64,000 nucleotides of DNA, from NCBI RefSeq assembly GCF_002966125.1, contig NZ_CP027062.1, positions 1,240,001 to 1,304,000 of the forward strand. Reading direction: 5' to 3'. Below the pieces are notes generated by a model. The model ran no database searches, had not been told where the DNA came from, and saw only the letters and a list, made by a program, of their open reading frames with translations. Positions 43,624 to 52,846 of the stretch are shown in pieces (position 1 is the first letter of the stretch; each line of letters opens with the position of its first letter). The translations under genes were made by a program, and so were the position numbers. The DNA is from Pukyongia salina. GTDB taxonomy: Bacteria > Bacteroidota > Bacteroidia > Flavobacteriales > Flavobacteriaceae.

Positions 43624-44364
43624 ATGTATCGTTGGATTGCCGCTATTTTAGGATTCGCCCTGTACCGCTTGCCGGGGGCGATTGTTGGATTTCTTTTAGG
43701 GAGTTTCCTGGATAATCTCGGCGGTGCGAAAAGGACCGGGGGTTATAAACAGGTATTTCAGCAACAAAGGAGTGATAGGGTGAGTCCGGCCGATTTCGAG
43801 CTGAATTTACTCTCTCTGGCGTCGTTGGTTATAAAAGCAGATGGTAAAGTAAGCCAGGCCGAACTGGACTATGTGCGGCAGTATTTTGTACAGGCTTATG
43901 GGAAAGATCGGGCCAATGCTATCTTCAAGGTCTTTAATGAAGTTATTAAAAAGCGGGAAATATCCGGTTCCCGAATTGGAAACGTACTTAGACAACGAAT
44001 GCGCTACGAGTCGCGTCTTCAGGTAGTTCATTTTCTATTCAGTATTGCCAATGCCGATGGTTTTGTATCGAATGCTGAAGTAAATACCATTCAGGGAATA
44101 TCTGTAAATCTTGGGATTCAGAATAAAGACCTTGAAAGCATCAAGGCAATGTTCTTTAAAAATCCTGATAGCGCTTATAAGATCCTGGAAATAGATCGAA
44201 CTGCCACCATACAGGAAATTAAAACTGCCTACAGGCATATGGCCAAAAAATATCATCCCGATAAATTACAGCACATGGATGAAGCCTATCGCAAAGGGGC
44301 GGAAGACAAGTTTAGAAAGGTTCAGGAGGCTTACGAACAACTTCAGAAGGAAAAAGGATTCTAA
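43624..44364 (+). CDS. TerB/DjlA-like membrane protein with C-terminal J domain
   Basis: 246 residues from ATG 43624; an upstream in-frame non-ATG start at 43558 lacks homology support and MYRWIAAILGFALYRLPGAI is a typical start. N-terminal membrane span, a TerB-like helical domain (about 60-165, LASLVIKADGKVSQAELDYV), and a J domain (about 185-246, ILEIDRTATIQEIKTAYRHM with the HPD motif in KKYHPDKLQ). It is a DjlA-type co-chaperone anchored in the membrane. It should stimulate a DnaK. Confidence 0.9.
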   Translation: MYRWIAAILGFALYRLPGAIVGFLLGSFLDNLGGAKRTGGYKQVFQQQRSDRVSPADFELNLLSLASLVIKADGKVSQAELDYVRQYFVQAYGKDRANAIFKVFNEVIKKREISGSRIGNVLRQRMRYESRLQVVHFLFSIANADGFVSNAEVNTIQGISVNLGIQNKDLESIKAMFFKNPDSAYKILEIDRTATIQEIKTAYRHMAKKYHPDKLQHMDEAYRKGAEDKFRKVQEAYEQLQKEKGF

Positions 44365-44421
44365 AAATTTTACTGCAAAATGATGTGAAAATGTGAGGGT
44401 TAAGTGTATTATTTTTTATAA

Positions 44422-44437
44422 TTTAGACTAGCCGAAA
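44422..44437. promoter_or_regulatory. Imperfect palindrome in front of dtxR, candidate metal-regulator box
   Basis: TTTAGACTAGCCGAAA reads TTTxGxCTAGxCxAAA in both directions around a central CTAG. It lies 45-60 bp upstream of the dtxR ATG. The left half resembles the feoA-leader dyad (ATTTAGATT). Autoregulation by the DtxR-family repressor is the simplest reading. Confidence 0.45.
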
Positions 44438-44468
44438 AATAATAACATTATAAATCAAAAAATATATT

Positions 44469-44476
44469 TACCTTTG
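44469..44476 (+). promoter_or_regulatory. Candidate -7 box of dtxR (near-leaderless start)
   Basis: TACCTTTG matches TAnnTTTG. The ATG at 44481 begins 5 nt after the box, so transcription would start at or beside the start codon. No ribosome-binding site is visible. Confidence 0.45.
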
Positions 44477-44480
44477 TATT

Positions 44481-45137
44481 ATGTATTCACTTGCGGAAGA
44501 GAATTATCTGAAAGCTATCTATCACCTCGAACAGGAAGTAAAGGGCGAGGTAAGCACTAATTCTATTGCAGATCGAATGGCTACCAAGCCCTCATCTGTT
44601 ACAGACATGATCCAGAAGTTAGCAGAGAAGAACTTGCTGTCCTATAAACGGTATAAGGGGGCAGTGCTTACTTCGGAGGGGAGGAAGATAGCCGCCGATG
44701 TAATTAGAAAACACCGGCTTTGGGAGGTTTTTCTTGTTGAAAAGCTGGATTTTCACTGGGATGAGGTCCATGAGATCGCAGAACAACTGGAGCATGTTCA
44801 TTCGGAGAAGTTAATAAGCAGGCTCGATCAATTTCTGGGAAGTCCGGATTTCGATCCGCATGGCGATCCTATCCCAGATAAACACGGAAATATCAAGAGA
44901 ACAGAGAAAAAACTACTCTCCGAACTCGAAAAGAAACAGAGAGGAGTTTGTGTGGGTGTAAAGGAATCCAGTAGTGATTTCCTTCAATATCTGGATAAGA
45001 AAAAGATCACTATCGGGACGAAGATCCTGGTCCTGGGAAAGGAATTTTTTGATGGCTCCATGGTTATACAGGTAGGCAGGGATCAATTCTTTATTTCAAA
45101 AAAAATAGCAGAAAATCTATATGTACAAACGAACTAA
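44481..45137 (+). CDS. DtxR/MntR-family metal-dependent transcriptional repressor
   Basis: 218 residues. N-terminal winged HTH (SLAEENYLKAIYHL; NSIADRMATKPSSVTDMIQK). Dimerisation/metal domain has ENLLS-type pattern, RKHRLWEVFLVEKLDFHWDE, HEIAEQLEHVHSEKLISRLD and DPHGDPIPD. The C-terminal SH3-like FeoA domain covers about 155-218. The family senses Fe2+ or Mn2+ and represses uptake. Its last 17 bp overlap the outer-membrane protein gene, so it heads the operon dtxR-OMP-ABC transporter. Confidence 0.93.
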   Translation: MYSLAEENYLKAIYHLEQEVKGEVSTNSIADRMATKPSSVTDMIQKLAEKNLLSYKRYKGAVLTSEGRKIAADVIRKHRLWEVFLVEKLDFHWDEVHEIAEQLEHVHSEKLISRLDQFLGSPDFDPHGDPIPDKHGNIKRTEKKLLSELEKKQRGVCVGVKESSSDFLQYLDKKKITIGTKILVLGKEFFDGSMVIQVGRDQFFISKKIAENLYVQTN

Positions 45138-45930
45138 CATAAAAACTACGCGGTTTATACTAATGTGTATTTGCTTCGGAATTTCCTTCGGAATAATGGC
45201 CCAGGAGGAAGAGATTGTGGGAACCATAGTAACAGACAGACCAGACGCCACCGAGGCTTCCAGTACCGTTGGTAAAGGGATCCTTCAAATTGAAACAGGA
45301 GCATTTTATACTTCTTTTGAAAAGGATAATATCAAGGAGGAAGTCCTGGGTTTTAACACCACATTACTGCGATACGGGTTACTTGAACATCTGGAATTAC
45401 GGCTGGGCTGGAACTTCGAGGAAGGCAGAACAAGTGTAAATGGCATGAGACTGGAAGATATAACTAGTGGTTTCTCCCCCCTGCTGGCGGGAGCTAAAAT
45501 AGATGTGGCCGAAGAAAACGGTTTCTTACCCGAGATCGCCCTGATAGGGCATATTTTTCTACCCTTATCTGCCTCGTCAGACTATCGCCCCGAGACCACA
45601 GGGGTGGATTTCAGGTTCTCTTTATCACATACTTTGAGCGAAAGATCCAGCCTGGGGTATAATATTGGTGCACAATGGGGATCAGATTCTCCGGAAGCGG
45701 CCTATATATACACTCTTGCTTATGGATACAGTATCACGGAAAACTTTGGTTTTTATGCCGAATTATACGGCGATATGCCGGAAGATAGTAGTGCAAATCA
45801 TTATTGGGATGCCGGCTTTACTTATTTGCTTCTGAAAAATTTACAATTGGATGCAACGGTAGGAAGTAGTATCACGGAAGGACAAGACATATTACTAAGT
45901 GCCGGGGTAAGTTACAGGATCCCGAAATAA
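45121..45930 (+). CDS. Outer-membrane beta-barrel protein, phenol_MetA_deg-like family
   Basis: 269 residues. Signal peptide (about 1-27, LMCICFGISFGIMAQ). The mature start EIVGTIVTDRPDATEASSTV with ILQIETGAFYTS is the hallmark of the family named after the MetA pathway of phenol degradation, whose members are small outer-membrane barrels. Alternating beta-strands run to the C-terminal aromatic-ending strand (GVSYRIPK). Set inside a metal-uptake operon, it may let metal or its chelate across the outer membrane. Confidence 0.82.
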   Translation: MYKRTNIKTTRFILMCICFGISFGIMAQEEEIVGTIVTDRPDATEASSTVGKGILQIETGAFYTSFEKDNIKEEVLGFNTTLLRYGLLEHLELRLGWNFEEGRTSVNGMRLEDITSGFSPLLAGAKIDVAEENGFLPEIALIGHIFLPLSASSDYRPETTGVDFRFSLSHTLSERSSLGYNIGAQWGSDSPEAAYIYTLAYGYSITENFGFYAELYGDMPEDSSANHYWDAGFTYLLLKNLQLDATVGSSITEGQDILLSAGVSYRIPK

Positions 45931-45940
45931 TACATAGAAA

Positions 45941-46852
45941 ATGAAGAAAACAGCATGGATATTGATCTTTATTATAGCCGGTTGGAGCTGTAAGTCAAAT
46001 AAAGAAACCTCCGAAAAATTAAAAGTGGTTTGTACCACTACCATGATCTCGGACCTGGTAAGGAATATTGGTGGCGATAGCATTACCTTGAATGGCTTGA
46101 TGGGTGCGGGTGTGGATCCGCATTTATACAAGGCCAGTGAAGGCGATGTTACCAAATTGTACGAGGCCGATATAATCTTTTACAATGGGCTGCACCTGGA
46201 AGGGAAGCTGGTCGAGGTATTCGAAAAGATGGAGACTCAGGGAAAAGCTCAGTTTGCACTGGCTGAAAGGCTTGATAAATCGGGGCTTATCGGCTCTGAT
46301 TATTTTGCGTCCAATTATGACCCCCACGTGTGGTTTGATATTTCGTACTTCAAAGTTTTCGCCACAACCGTAGCCGACGTACTTTCGGAAAAAGATCCTA
46401 AAAACAAGACATTCTATCAGGCGAATCTCGAAAGTTATCTCGCAGAGCTGGATGCTCTCGAGCTTGAAGTTCAGAAAAAAATTGAAACCCTTCCGAAGGA
46501 AAAAAGAATACTGGTAACGGCGCACGATGCTTTTAATTATTTCGGAAAAGCATACGATTTTGAAGTAGTAGGCTTGCAAGGACTTTCCACTGCAACCGAA
46601 GCAGGTGTTCAGGATGTACAGCGATTGTCCGAATTTATCATCGAAAACAAAGTAAAAGCCATCTTTATTGAAAGCTCCGTACCCCGTAGAACCATAGAAG
46701 CTTTACAGGAAGCAGTATTGTCTAAAGGGCATCAGGTAACCATAGGAGGCTCCCTCTATAGTGATGCCCTGGGGAATAAAGGAACCGTTGAAGGAACCTA
46801 CCTTGGGATGTTCCGTTATAATGTGAACACTATTGTAAACGAACTTCAATAA
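45941..46852 (+). CDS. Metal ABC transporter substrate-binding lipoprotein (cluster A-1: Mn/Zn/Fe)
   Basis: 303 residues. Lipobox GWSC (Cys17). Cluster A-1 metal ligands are recognisable: His61 in GVDPHLYK, His129 in [11 protein letters not shown], the Glu region [13 protein letters not shown], and Asp in SLYSDALG. The His-rich loop of ZnuA is absent, which favours Mn2+ or Fe2+ over Zn2+. It binds metal in the periplasm. It overlaps the ATPase start by one base. Confidence 0.93.
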   Translation: MKKTAWILIFIIAGWSCKSNKETSEKLKVVCTTTMISDLVRNIGGDSITLNGLMGAGVDPHLYKASEGDVTKLYEADIIFYNGLHLEGKLVEVFEKMETQGKAQFALAERLDKSGLIGSDYFASNYDPHVWFDISYFKVFATTVADVLSEKDPKNKTFYQANLESYLAELDALELEVQKKIETLPKEKRILVTAHDAFNYFGKAYDFEVVGLQGLSTATEAGVQDVQRLSEFIIENKVKAIFIESSVPRRTIEALQEAVLSKGHQVTIGGSLYSDALGNKGTVEGTYLGMFRYNVNTIVNELQ

Positions 46853-47589
46853 TGACAATAACTAGCGCCATACAAGTTGACGACCTTACGGTAGCCTACG
46901 ATTATAAGCCCGTTTTATGGGACATAGATCTAAGTGTGCCCGAAGGTGTGCTAATGGCCATCGTAGGGCCAAATGGTGCCGGAAAATCTACCCTTATAAA
47001 AGCAATTCTAGGGATCATCAAACCTATAGCGGGTACGATAAGCATCTATGGAAAGTCGTATACAGATCAGCGCAAACTCGTGGCTTACGTACCTCAAAAA
47101 GGGAGTGTAGACTGGGACTTCCCAACAACGGCTCTGGATGTTGTAATGATGGGAACCTACGGAAGCCTGGGATGGATAAAGCGCCCGGGTAAGAAAGAAA
47201 AGAAAGCAGCACTGGAAGCCCTTGAAAAAGTGGGAATGCTATCGTTTAAGAAAAGACAAATTAGTCAGTTAAGCGGCGGACAACAACAACGGGTATTTCT
47301 GGCCAGAGCGCTGGTGCAGAATGCATCCATTTACCTTATGGATGAACCATTCCAGGGAGTGGATGCCACCACCGAGATAGCCATTATCAATATTTTGAAA
47401 GAGTTGCGAAAAGCAGGTAAAACTGTGGTAGTGGTGCATCATGACCTTCAAACCGTTCCCGAATATTTCGACTGGGTAACCTTTTTAAATGTAAAGAAGA
47501 TAGCCACGGGTCCGGTAAAGGATATTTTCAATGATGATAATTTAACTAAAACCTACGGAATCAATTACAAGGTTGCCGTTAATAAATAA
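46852..47589 (+). CDS. Metal ABC transporter ATP-binding protein
   Basis: 245 residues. Walker [10 protein letters not shown], signature [14 protein letters not shown], Walker [13 protein letters not shown], switch [13 protein letters not shown]. Complete single ABC ATPase domain. Starts overlap by one base on each side (TAATG), so the transporter genes are translationally coupled. Confidence 0.96.
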   Translation: MTITSAIQVDDLTVAYDYKPVLWDIDLSVPEGVLMAIVGPNGAGKSTLIKAILGIIKPIAGTISIYGKSYTDQRKLVAYVPQKGSVDWDFPTTALDVVMMGTYGSLGWIKRPGKKEKKAALEALEKVGMLSFKKRQISQLSGGQQQRVFLARALVQNASIYLMDEPFQGVDATTEIAIINILKELRKAGKTVVVVHHDLQTVPEYFDWVTFLNVKKIATGPVKDIFNDDNLTKTYGINYKVAVNK

Positions 47590-48725
47590 TGTCCATAACA
47601 GACTATTTCGAGCAGTTATTTTCAGACTATACGCTGAGAACCATCACCTTGGGAACAGCGGTGCTGGGCGCTATTTGCGGTATGCTGGGTAGTTTTGCGG
47701 TGCTTAGAAAACAGAGTTTGCTGGGAGATGCGATCTCGCATGCAGCCCTGCCCGGGATAGCGATAGCCTTTCTCATCACAGGCGCCAAAGACAGTAACGT
47801 ACTTTTATTGGGAGCGTTAGTGAGTGGTTTAATTGGGACATTCTGGATACGCGGAATTATTACAAAAACACATTTAAAGACAGACACTGCCCTTGGTCTT
47901 ATTCTCTCCCTGTTCTTTGGGTTTGGGATGCTTTTACTCACTTTTATTCAGAAACAACCCAATGCAAATCAGGCCGGCCTGGATAAATATCTCTTTGGGC
48001 AGGCGGCTACCCTGGTTGTAAGCGATGTGATAGTGATGGTGATAGTTACCGGGGTTAGTCTGTTTACCCTATTGTTGTTCTGGAAAGAGTTTAAAATTCT
48101 ATTGTTCGATGCAGACTACACTAAAACCCTGGGTTTCAATACCAGGATCATTGATATTCTGATCACATTTTTTATAGTTCTGGCCATAGTAATTGGCTTG
48201 CAAACTGTAGGCGTGGTATTAATGAGTGCCATGCTTCTAGCCCCGGCCGCTGCAGCAAGGCAATGGACCAACAGCCTGAGCGTTATGATCGGGTTGGCTG
48301 CTATTTTTGGAGCTTTTTCGGGGGTTTTCGGGACAGCGATCAGCGCGAGCCAGGACAACCTTTCCACAGGGCCGGTGATCGTATTGGTAGCAGCGGTCTT
48401 TGTGTTAATTTCCTTTATTTTCTCACCGGGACGAGGATTGTTATTTCGAGAAATTAGATTCAGGCAAAACAGAAGAGATCTAAAACTAAAGAAAACACTG
48501 CAGTTGATGTATCGCATTGCGAGTACGCATGAGAACATCTCACATCCCCACTCGATCAAGATCCTTAACGATTTTCAAGGCTTTACCAGGGGAACTCTAA
48601 AAACCATGGAAGAGAGAGAATGGATCGAGATCGAGCAAAAATCCTGGATGCTCACATCCAAAGGTTACCGGGAAGCATCTAATTTGTTCAGTAAATCAAC
48701 TACCGATGACACAGCCACAGATTGA
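47589..48725 (+). CDS. Metal ABC transporter permease with C-terminal winged-helix-like extension (first)
   Basis: 378 residues. About eight membrane spans in the first ~290 residues (family ABC-3; GDAISHAALPGIAIAFLITG and LMSAMLLAPAAAARQW). The last ~80 residues are cytoplasmic: a charged helix RQNRRDLKLKKTLQLMYRIA, then IKILNDFQGFTRGTLKTMEE and a hairpin IEIEQKSWMLTSKGYREASN that resembles a winged helix. Typical ABC-3 permeases are about 270-300 residues, so the tail is an addition. It overlaps the second permease by 20 bp. Confidence 0.92.
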   Translation: MSITDYFEQLFSDYTLRTITLGTAVLGAICGMLGSFAVLRKQSLLGDAISHAALPGIAIAFLITGAKDSNVLLLGALVSGLIGTFWIRGIITKTHLKTDTALGLILSLFFGFGMLLLTFIQKQPNANQAGLDKYLFGQAATLVVSDVIVMVIVTGVSLFTLLLFWKEFKILLFDADYTKTLGFNTRIIDILITFFIVLAIVIGLQTVGVVLMSAMLLAPAAAARQWTNSLSVMIGLAAIFGAFSGVFGTAISASQDNLSTGPVIVLVAAVFVLISFIFSPGRGLLFREIRFRQNRRDLKLKKTLQLMYRIASTHENISHPHSIKILNDFQGFTRGTLKTMEEREWIEIEQKSWMLTSKGYREASNLFSKSTTDDTATD

Positions 48726-49866
48726 AATACAGCTCATAGCCATGGTGGTTGCGATAGCTTGCGCTATCCCGGGAGTATTTCTGGTGCTTCGGAAGATGGC
48801 CCTCATTAGCGATGCTATTAGTCATTCTATCTTACCTGGGATCGTGATCGGGTTTTTTATTACCCAGGATCTTAATTCGCCACTACTTATAGCCTTGGCG
48901 GCGGTAACGGGAGTAATAACCGTTGTGCTGGTAGAATGGATACAGAAGACCGGGCTGGTGAAAGAGGACACAGCTATTGGTCTGGTATTCCCAGCCTTGT
49001 TCAGTATAGGGGTTATATTAATAGCTAAGAATGCCAACGATGTGCATCTGGACGTGGATGCGGTTCTCCTGGGGGAACTAGCCTTTGCGCCCTTTGATCG
49101 ATTGATGATGTCCGGCATGGATATGGGCCCTAAGTCTTTATGGATCATGGGCGTGATCCTTCTGGTTACCTTGCTACTACTTTTACTTTTCTACAAAGAA
49201 TTGAAGGTGAGTACCTTCGATGTTGGACTATCTGCTGCCATGGGAATTTCTCCTATGGTAATGCACTACGGACTAATGTCTGTGTCGTCTGTAACGGTGG
49301 TTGGAGCCTTCGATGCTGTAGGCGCCATCCTGGTTGTGGCCCTGATGATCACCCCGGCCGCCACGGCATATTTGCTCACATCCAATTTAAAAAAGATGTT
49401 GTTGATCTCTGTTGGGATAGGAATATTCTCGGCCATTGGAGGCTACTGGCTGGCCCATCTGCTGGATGCATCAATTAGTGGTTCTATGACCACGGTTCTG
49501 GCTGTTGTATTTCTAATGGTCTATCTGTTCGCGCCAGGTAAAGGCCTTATCGCAGTACTTTACAGACAGCGCCAGCAACGAACCGAAGTTTCGCTCATTA
49601 CCTTTCTTCTCCATCTTAATAACCATTCCGAAGAAAACGAAAGACATATCAATCATCTACAGGAGCATATCAACTGGCAGAAAGTTAGGTCTAAGACCGT
49701 CCTTAATCTCGCCGAGCGAAATAACATGATCACTATAGATAATGATGTTGTTTCACTCACAAAAAAAGGAAAAGATTTTACAGATCTCGCTTTGGAGTAT
49801 ATTATTACCAATAAGGACGAAAAGATCGAGCATATGAAGGAAGACTTCTTTCTATTCAGGGGGTAG
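48706..49866 (+). CDS. Metal ABC transporter permease with C-terminal extension (second)
   Basis: 386 residues. About eight spans (ISDAISHSILPGIVIGFFIT; AVGAILVVALMITPAATAYL), then a cytoplasmic tail of about 95 residues, with helices around VSLITFLLHLNNHSEENERH, LQEHINWQKVRSKTVLNLAE, and a wing-like ITIDNDVVSLTKKGKDFTDL. Both permeases therefore carry analogous DNA-binding-like tails. A heteromeric permease pair, as in MntC/MntD-type systems, is likely. Confidence 0.92.
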   Translation: MTQPQIEIQLIAMVVAIACAIPGVFLVLRKMALISDAISHSILPGIVIGFFITQDLNSPLLIALAAVTGVITVVLVEWIQKTGLVKEDTAIGLVFPALFSIGVILIAKNANDVHLDVDAVLLGELAFAPFDRLMMSGMDMGPKSLWIMGVILLVTLLLLLLFYKELKVSTFDVGLSAAMGISPMVMHYGLMSVSSVTVVGAFDAVGAILVVALMITPAATAYLLTSNLKKMLLISVGIGIFSAIGGYWLAHLLDASISGSMTTVLAVVFLMVYLFAPGKGLIAVLYRQRQQRTEVSLITFLLHLNNHSEENERHINHLQEHINWQKVRSKTVLNLAERNNMITIDNDVVSLTKKGKDFTDLALEYIITNKDEKIEHMKEDFFLFRG

Positions 49867-49910
49867 AAAGTGGTATGGTTATTTCCTTTATCTTTATATA
49901 AATATCTGAA

Positions 49911-50327
49911 ATGAGATCACTTATACTACTTTTCATACTTTTTACAACAGTAACGGGTCAATCACAAGAGGAGCAGGTGGAAGTCCCTCAGATCGCTATT
50001 CGAATTCCGTTAGGTGAAACCATAGAGATCGATGAAACCTTAATTACCTTCGAAAGGGTTGTAGAAGATTCTCGATGCCCTAGAAAGGTACAATGTGTTT
50101 GGGCGGGGAGAGCCCGAGTTGAGGTAGTAGTAGAGCAAGAAGATGAAGAAGCGGTTTCTATAGAGGTAATTCTGGGCCAGGTTAAGCAAAACGAGGTTGC
50201 CAATAGAACTATCGTTGAAAAGGATGACTATATTATAGATGTTATAAACCTTACTCCATATCCGGAGCAACCTGGAATGATAGAAAATTATTGGCTATTG
50301 ATAAGGAAGATCAAGAATGATCAATGA
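49911..50327 (+). CDS. Secreted small protein with SRCPRKVQCVWAG motif
   Basis: 138 residues. Signal peptide (1-19, ending TTVTGQ). The mature protein is beta-rich with a conserved-looking Cys pair in VVEDSRCPRKVQCVWAGRAR and a C-terminal hydrophobic strand. Similar small exported proteins with SRCPxxxxCxWAG occur widely in Bacteroidota and have no established function. It lies 44 bp after the permease; its end overlaps by 7 bp the convergent FeoB-associated gene. Confidence 0.8.
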   Translation: MRSLILLFILFTTVTGQSQEEQVEVPQIAIRIPLGETIEIDETLITFERVVEDSRCPRKVQCVWAGRARVEVVVEQEDEEAVSIEVILGQVKQNEVANRTIVEKDDYIIDVINLTPYPEQPGMIENYWLLIRKIKNDQ

Positions 50328-50479
50328 CACCCACAATCCTTATTCCCACATTTGGTGCGGTTACCATCGAGAGTAGCCATGGTTTTGTTTCTGGATTCGA
50401 AGACCGGGTTCCAGACAAATTTCTTCAGGAGAAATCCTACGGCCAGCAAAAAGGTTATTATTACTAAATACGTTTGCAT
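50321..50479 (-). CDS. FeoB-associated Cys-rich membrane protein
   Basis: 52 residues. It starts at ATG 50479, 9 bp after the feoB stop. One N-terminal membrane span (MQTYLVIITFLLAVGFLLKK), a basic linker, and a C-terminal Cys motif CGNKDCGCH. This layout is the FeoB_associated family, a FeoC-like partner of the ferrous transporter in Bacteroidota and Firmicutes. It is too short for ordinary gene calls and overlaps the end of the plus-strand 138-residue gene. Confidence 0.85.
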   Translation of the reverse strand: MQTYLVIITFLLAVGFLLKKFVWNPVFESRNKTMATLDGNRTKCGNKDCGCH

Positions 50480-50488
50480 ACTACAAAG

Positions 50489-52588
50489 TTAACTTAAAAT
50501 TTGATACGCTCCCAGGGCAACCACATAGGCAATAGCACTCATAACGATGAGTTGCCACAGAGGCCATTTCCAGCTATTGGTCTCTCGTTTCACTATCGCC
50601 AGTGTACTCATACATTGCATAGCAAAAGCATAGAACAATAAAAGCGAAACCCCGCTGGCAAAATTGAATCGCGGTGTCCCTAATACCGGATTCACCTCTG
50701 CTGCCATTCTGTTTTTTATGGTTTCTTCTTCCTCACTGCCCACACTGTAAATGGTTGCAAGGGTACCTACAAAAACTTCCCGTGCAGCAAAGGAACTTAC
50801 GATCGCTATCCCAATTTTCCAGTCGTAACCCAGAGGCCTTACCGCGGGTTCGATCCCCTTTCCAATTATACCAATATAGGAGTGCTCCAGTTTATAGGAG
50901 GCTATTCGAGTTTCCAGTTCAGATTTAGGAAGATTTTCTGAAAGGGACTCTGCTGTCACAATTTCTTCAGCCCGGTTGAAATCGCCCGGGCCATAAGAGG
51001 CAAGGACCCATAAGATGATGGATATTGCGAGAATGATCTTTCCGGCGCCCAGAACGAAAGATTTGGTCTTTTCAACAACGGTAATAGCCACGTTTTTAGG
51101 TAAGGGAACTTTATAATTAGGCATTTCAACCACAAAGAAGGTCTTCGACCTTATTTTTAGAACTTTATTAAGTAACCAGGCAGATAGGATGGCCGCGGCA
51201 AATCCCAAAAGGTATAAGAACATAAGGGTGAGTCCCTGCAGGCTGAATATCCCTAAAATACGTTGTTCCGGGATAACCAGGGCGATAATAATTAGATAAA
51301 CCGGTAGCCGTGCCGAGCAGGTAGTAAAGGGTGTCACCAGGATGGTAATAAGTCGTTCTTTCCAGCTTTCTATGTTCCGGGTGGCCATAATGGCCGGAAT
51401 GGCACAGGCAGTACCAGAAACAAGCGGGACCACACTTTTTCCGCTTAGCCCGAAACGGCGCATTACTTTGTCCATTAGGAAAACAACCCTGCTCATATAA
51501 CCGGTTTCCTCAAGAATGGAAATGAATAGGAACAGAAACGCGATCTGCGGAATAAAGATCACAATTCCACCAAGGCCGGGTACGATACCTTCTGCGATGA
51601 GGTTGGTGAAATCTCCGGCCGGAAGTGTGTTTTTCAGCCATTCGCTAAGAGATGCGAAGCTGCTGTCTATAAAATCCATGGGATAGCTGCTCCAGTCGAA
51701 AATAGCCTGGAATATGAGTAATAGAATGCCAAAAAAGATAACATAGCCCCAGAATTTATGAGTAAGGATCCTGTCCATGCGGCTGCGTAGGTCTTTAGCG
51801 TTGGCGGTATCGATCACCATGGTCTCCTTTAACGCCTCATTGATAAATTTATAGCGGGCAATGGTTTCTTTTTGCTGAAGCCGTTTTAAAGTGCTTTTGG
51901 ATTCTGTTTTAAAAGTGGCAATACCACTTACTTCTTTACGTTCCAGCTTTCCGAAGTTCACATCCTGGGTAATAACTAACCACAGTTTGTAAAGATCCTG
52001 ATTGGGAAAAGCCTTTTTGAGTCGGTTGAAATACTCCGGTGCAATGGCGGAGGCATTCATACACGGCTTCACCGACAGGGAAGTGTAATTAGCGATAAGT
52101 TCTTTGAGATTTTCGAACCCTTCATTTTTTCGCGAACTAATTAGAGCGATACGCGTTTCCATACGTTGCTCTAGTTTCTCAATATCCAGGGAGATCGCTT
52201 TACGTTTCATGCGATCGGCCATATTGATAACCAGGATAGCAGGTATCCCAAGGTCTTTAATCTGCGTAAAGAGAAGCAGGTTTCGCTTGAGGTTCTCAAT
52301 TTCGGTCACGACCACTGCAACGTCGGGGAAATCCTTGTCGTTTTTATTGAGTAGCAGCTCGATCACCACGTTCTCGTCCAGGGAAGAGGCATTAAGGCTA
52401 TAGGTTCCTGGAAGATCCAGAATATGTGCCTTTAAGGTACGGGTGAGTTTACAAACACCCTCTTTTTTTTCAACGGTGATCCCGGGATAGTTTCCCACTT
52501 TCTGGTTCAGGCCGGTAAGCCTGTTAAAAACAGAGGTTTTACCTGTATTGGGATTCCCTATTAGGGCTACGTTGATCTGCCGGGCCAT
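50489..52588 (-). CDS. feoB: Ferrous iron transport protein B
   Basis: 699 residues. N-terminal G domain: G1 GNPNTGKT (11-18), G3 DLPGTYSL, G4 NMAD. The membrane part has two gate regions (LVSGTACAIPAIMATRNIES and TPFTTCSARLPVYLIII) with the conserved Cys residues. It takes up Fe2+ across the inner membrane. It is 3 bp after feoA and is followed by the FeoB-associated gene. Confidence 0.97.
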   Translation of the reverse strand: MARQINVALIGNPNTGKTSVFNRLTGLNQKVGNYPGITVEKKEGVCKLTRTLKAHILDLPGTYSLNASSLDENVVIELLLNKNDKDFPDVAVVVTEIENLKRNLLLFTQIKDLGIPAILVINMADRMKRKAISLDIEKLEQRMETRIALISSRKNEGFENLKELIANYTSLSVKPCMNASAIAPEYFNRLKKAFPNQDLYKLWLVITQDVNFGKLERKEVSGIATFKTESKSTLKRLQQKETIARYKFINEALKETMVIDTANAKDLRSRMDRILTHKFWGYVIFFGILLLIFQAIFDWSSYPMDFIDSSFASLSEWLKNTLPAGDFTNLIAEGIVPGLGGIVIFIPQIAFLFLFISILEETGYMSRVVFLMDKVMRRFGLSGKSVVPLVSGTACAIPAIMATRNIESWKERLITILVTPFTTCSARLPVYLIIIALVIPEQRILGIFSLQGLTLMFLYLLGFAAAILSAWLLNKVLKIRSKTFFVVEMPNYKVPLPKNVAITVVEKTKSFVLGAGKIILAISIILWVLASYGPGDFNRAEEIVTAESLSENLPKSELETRIASYKLEHSYIGIIGKGIEPAVRPLGYDWKIGIAIVSSFAAREVFVGTLATIYSVGSEEEETIKNRMAAEVNPVLGTPRFNFASGVSLLLFYAFAMQCMSTLAIVKRETNSWKWPLWQLIVMSAIAYVVALGAYQILS

Positions 52589-52591
52589 AGA

Positions 52592-52816
52592 TTAAATTAA
52601 TTCTATTTCTATTTGTTCGGCGGTTTCCTTTCTTATTGCCAGATGGCTGCCATTGATGTTGAGATACAACGGATCCCGGAAGGGGGCCTGTTGTACCAGA
52701 TGTACTTCATTGCCCGGGAGGCAGCCCATTTCCAATAGTTTGAGCGGTACCGATTCTATGGAAAAACCTTTAATTATGGCTCGTTCTCCCTTTTGTAAGT
52801 TGGCAATAGTAAGCAT
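52592..52816 (-). CDS. feoA: Ferrous iron transport protein A
   Basis: 74 residues, SH3-like FeoA domain: LQKGERAIIKGF, LLEMGCLPGNEVHLVQQAPF, LAIRKETAEQIEIELI. A cytoplasmic accessory of FeoB. First gene of the feoA-feoB-associated operon; the operator-like dyad is at the predicted start site. Confidence 0.95.
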   Translation of the reverse strand: MLTIANLQKGERAIIKGFSIESVPLKLLEMGCLPGNEVHLVQQAPFRDPLYLNINGSHLAIRKETAEQIEIELI

Positions 52817-52824
52817 TAATTTTA

Positions 52825-52841
52825 TTTAGATTGATTATAAA
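52825..52841. promoter_or_regulatory. Imperfect palindrome at the predicted feoA start site, candidate repressor box
   Basis: TTTAGATTGATTATAAA pairs 12 of 16 non-central bases with its reverse complement. The minus-strand -7 box TACATTTG (52854-52847) places transcription start near 52842, so the dyad would cover the first ~17 transcribed bases. It shares ATTTAGA with the dyad in front of dtxR. Confidence 0.5.
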
Positions 52842-52846
52842 CAATG

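Noticed and set aside
48116-48559. 147-codon minus-strand frame
   Set aside because: Antisense to the first permease; hydrophobic reverse-complement artefact.
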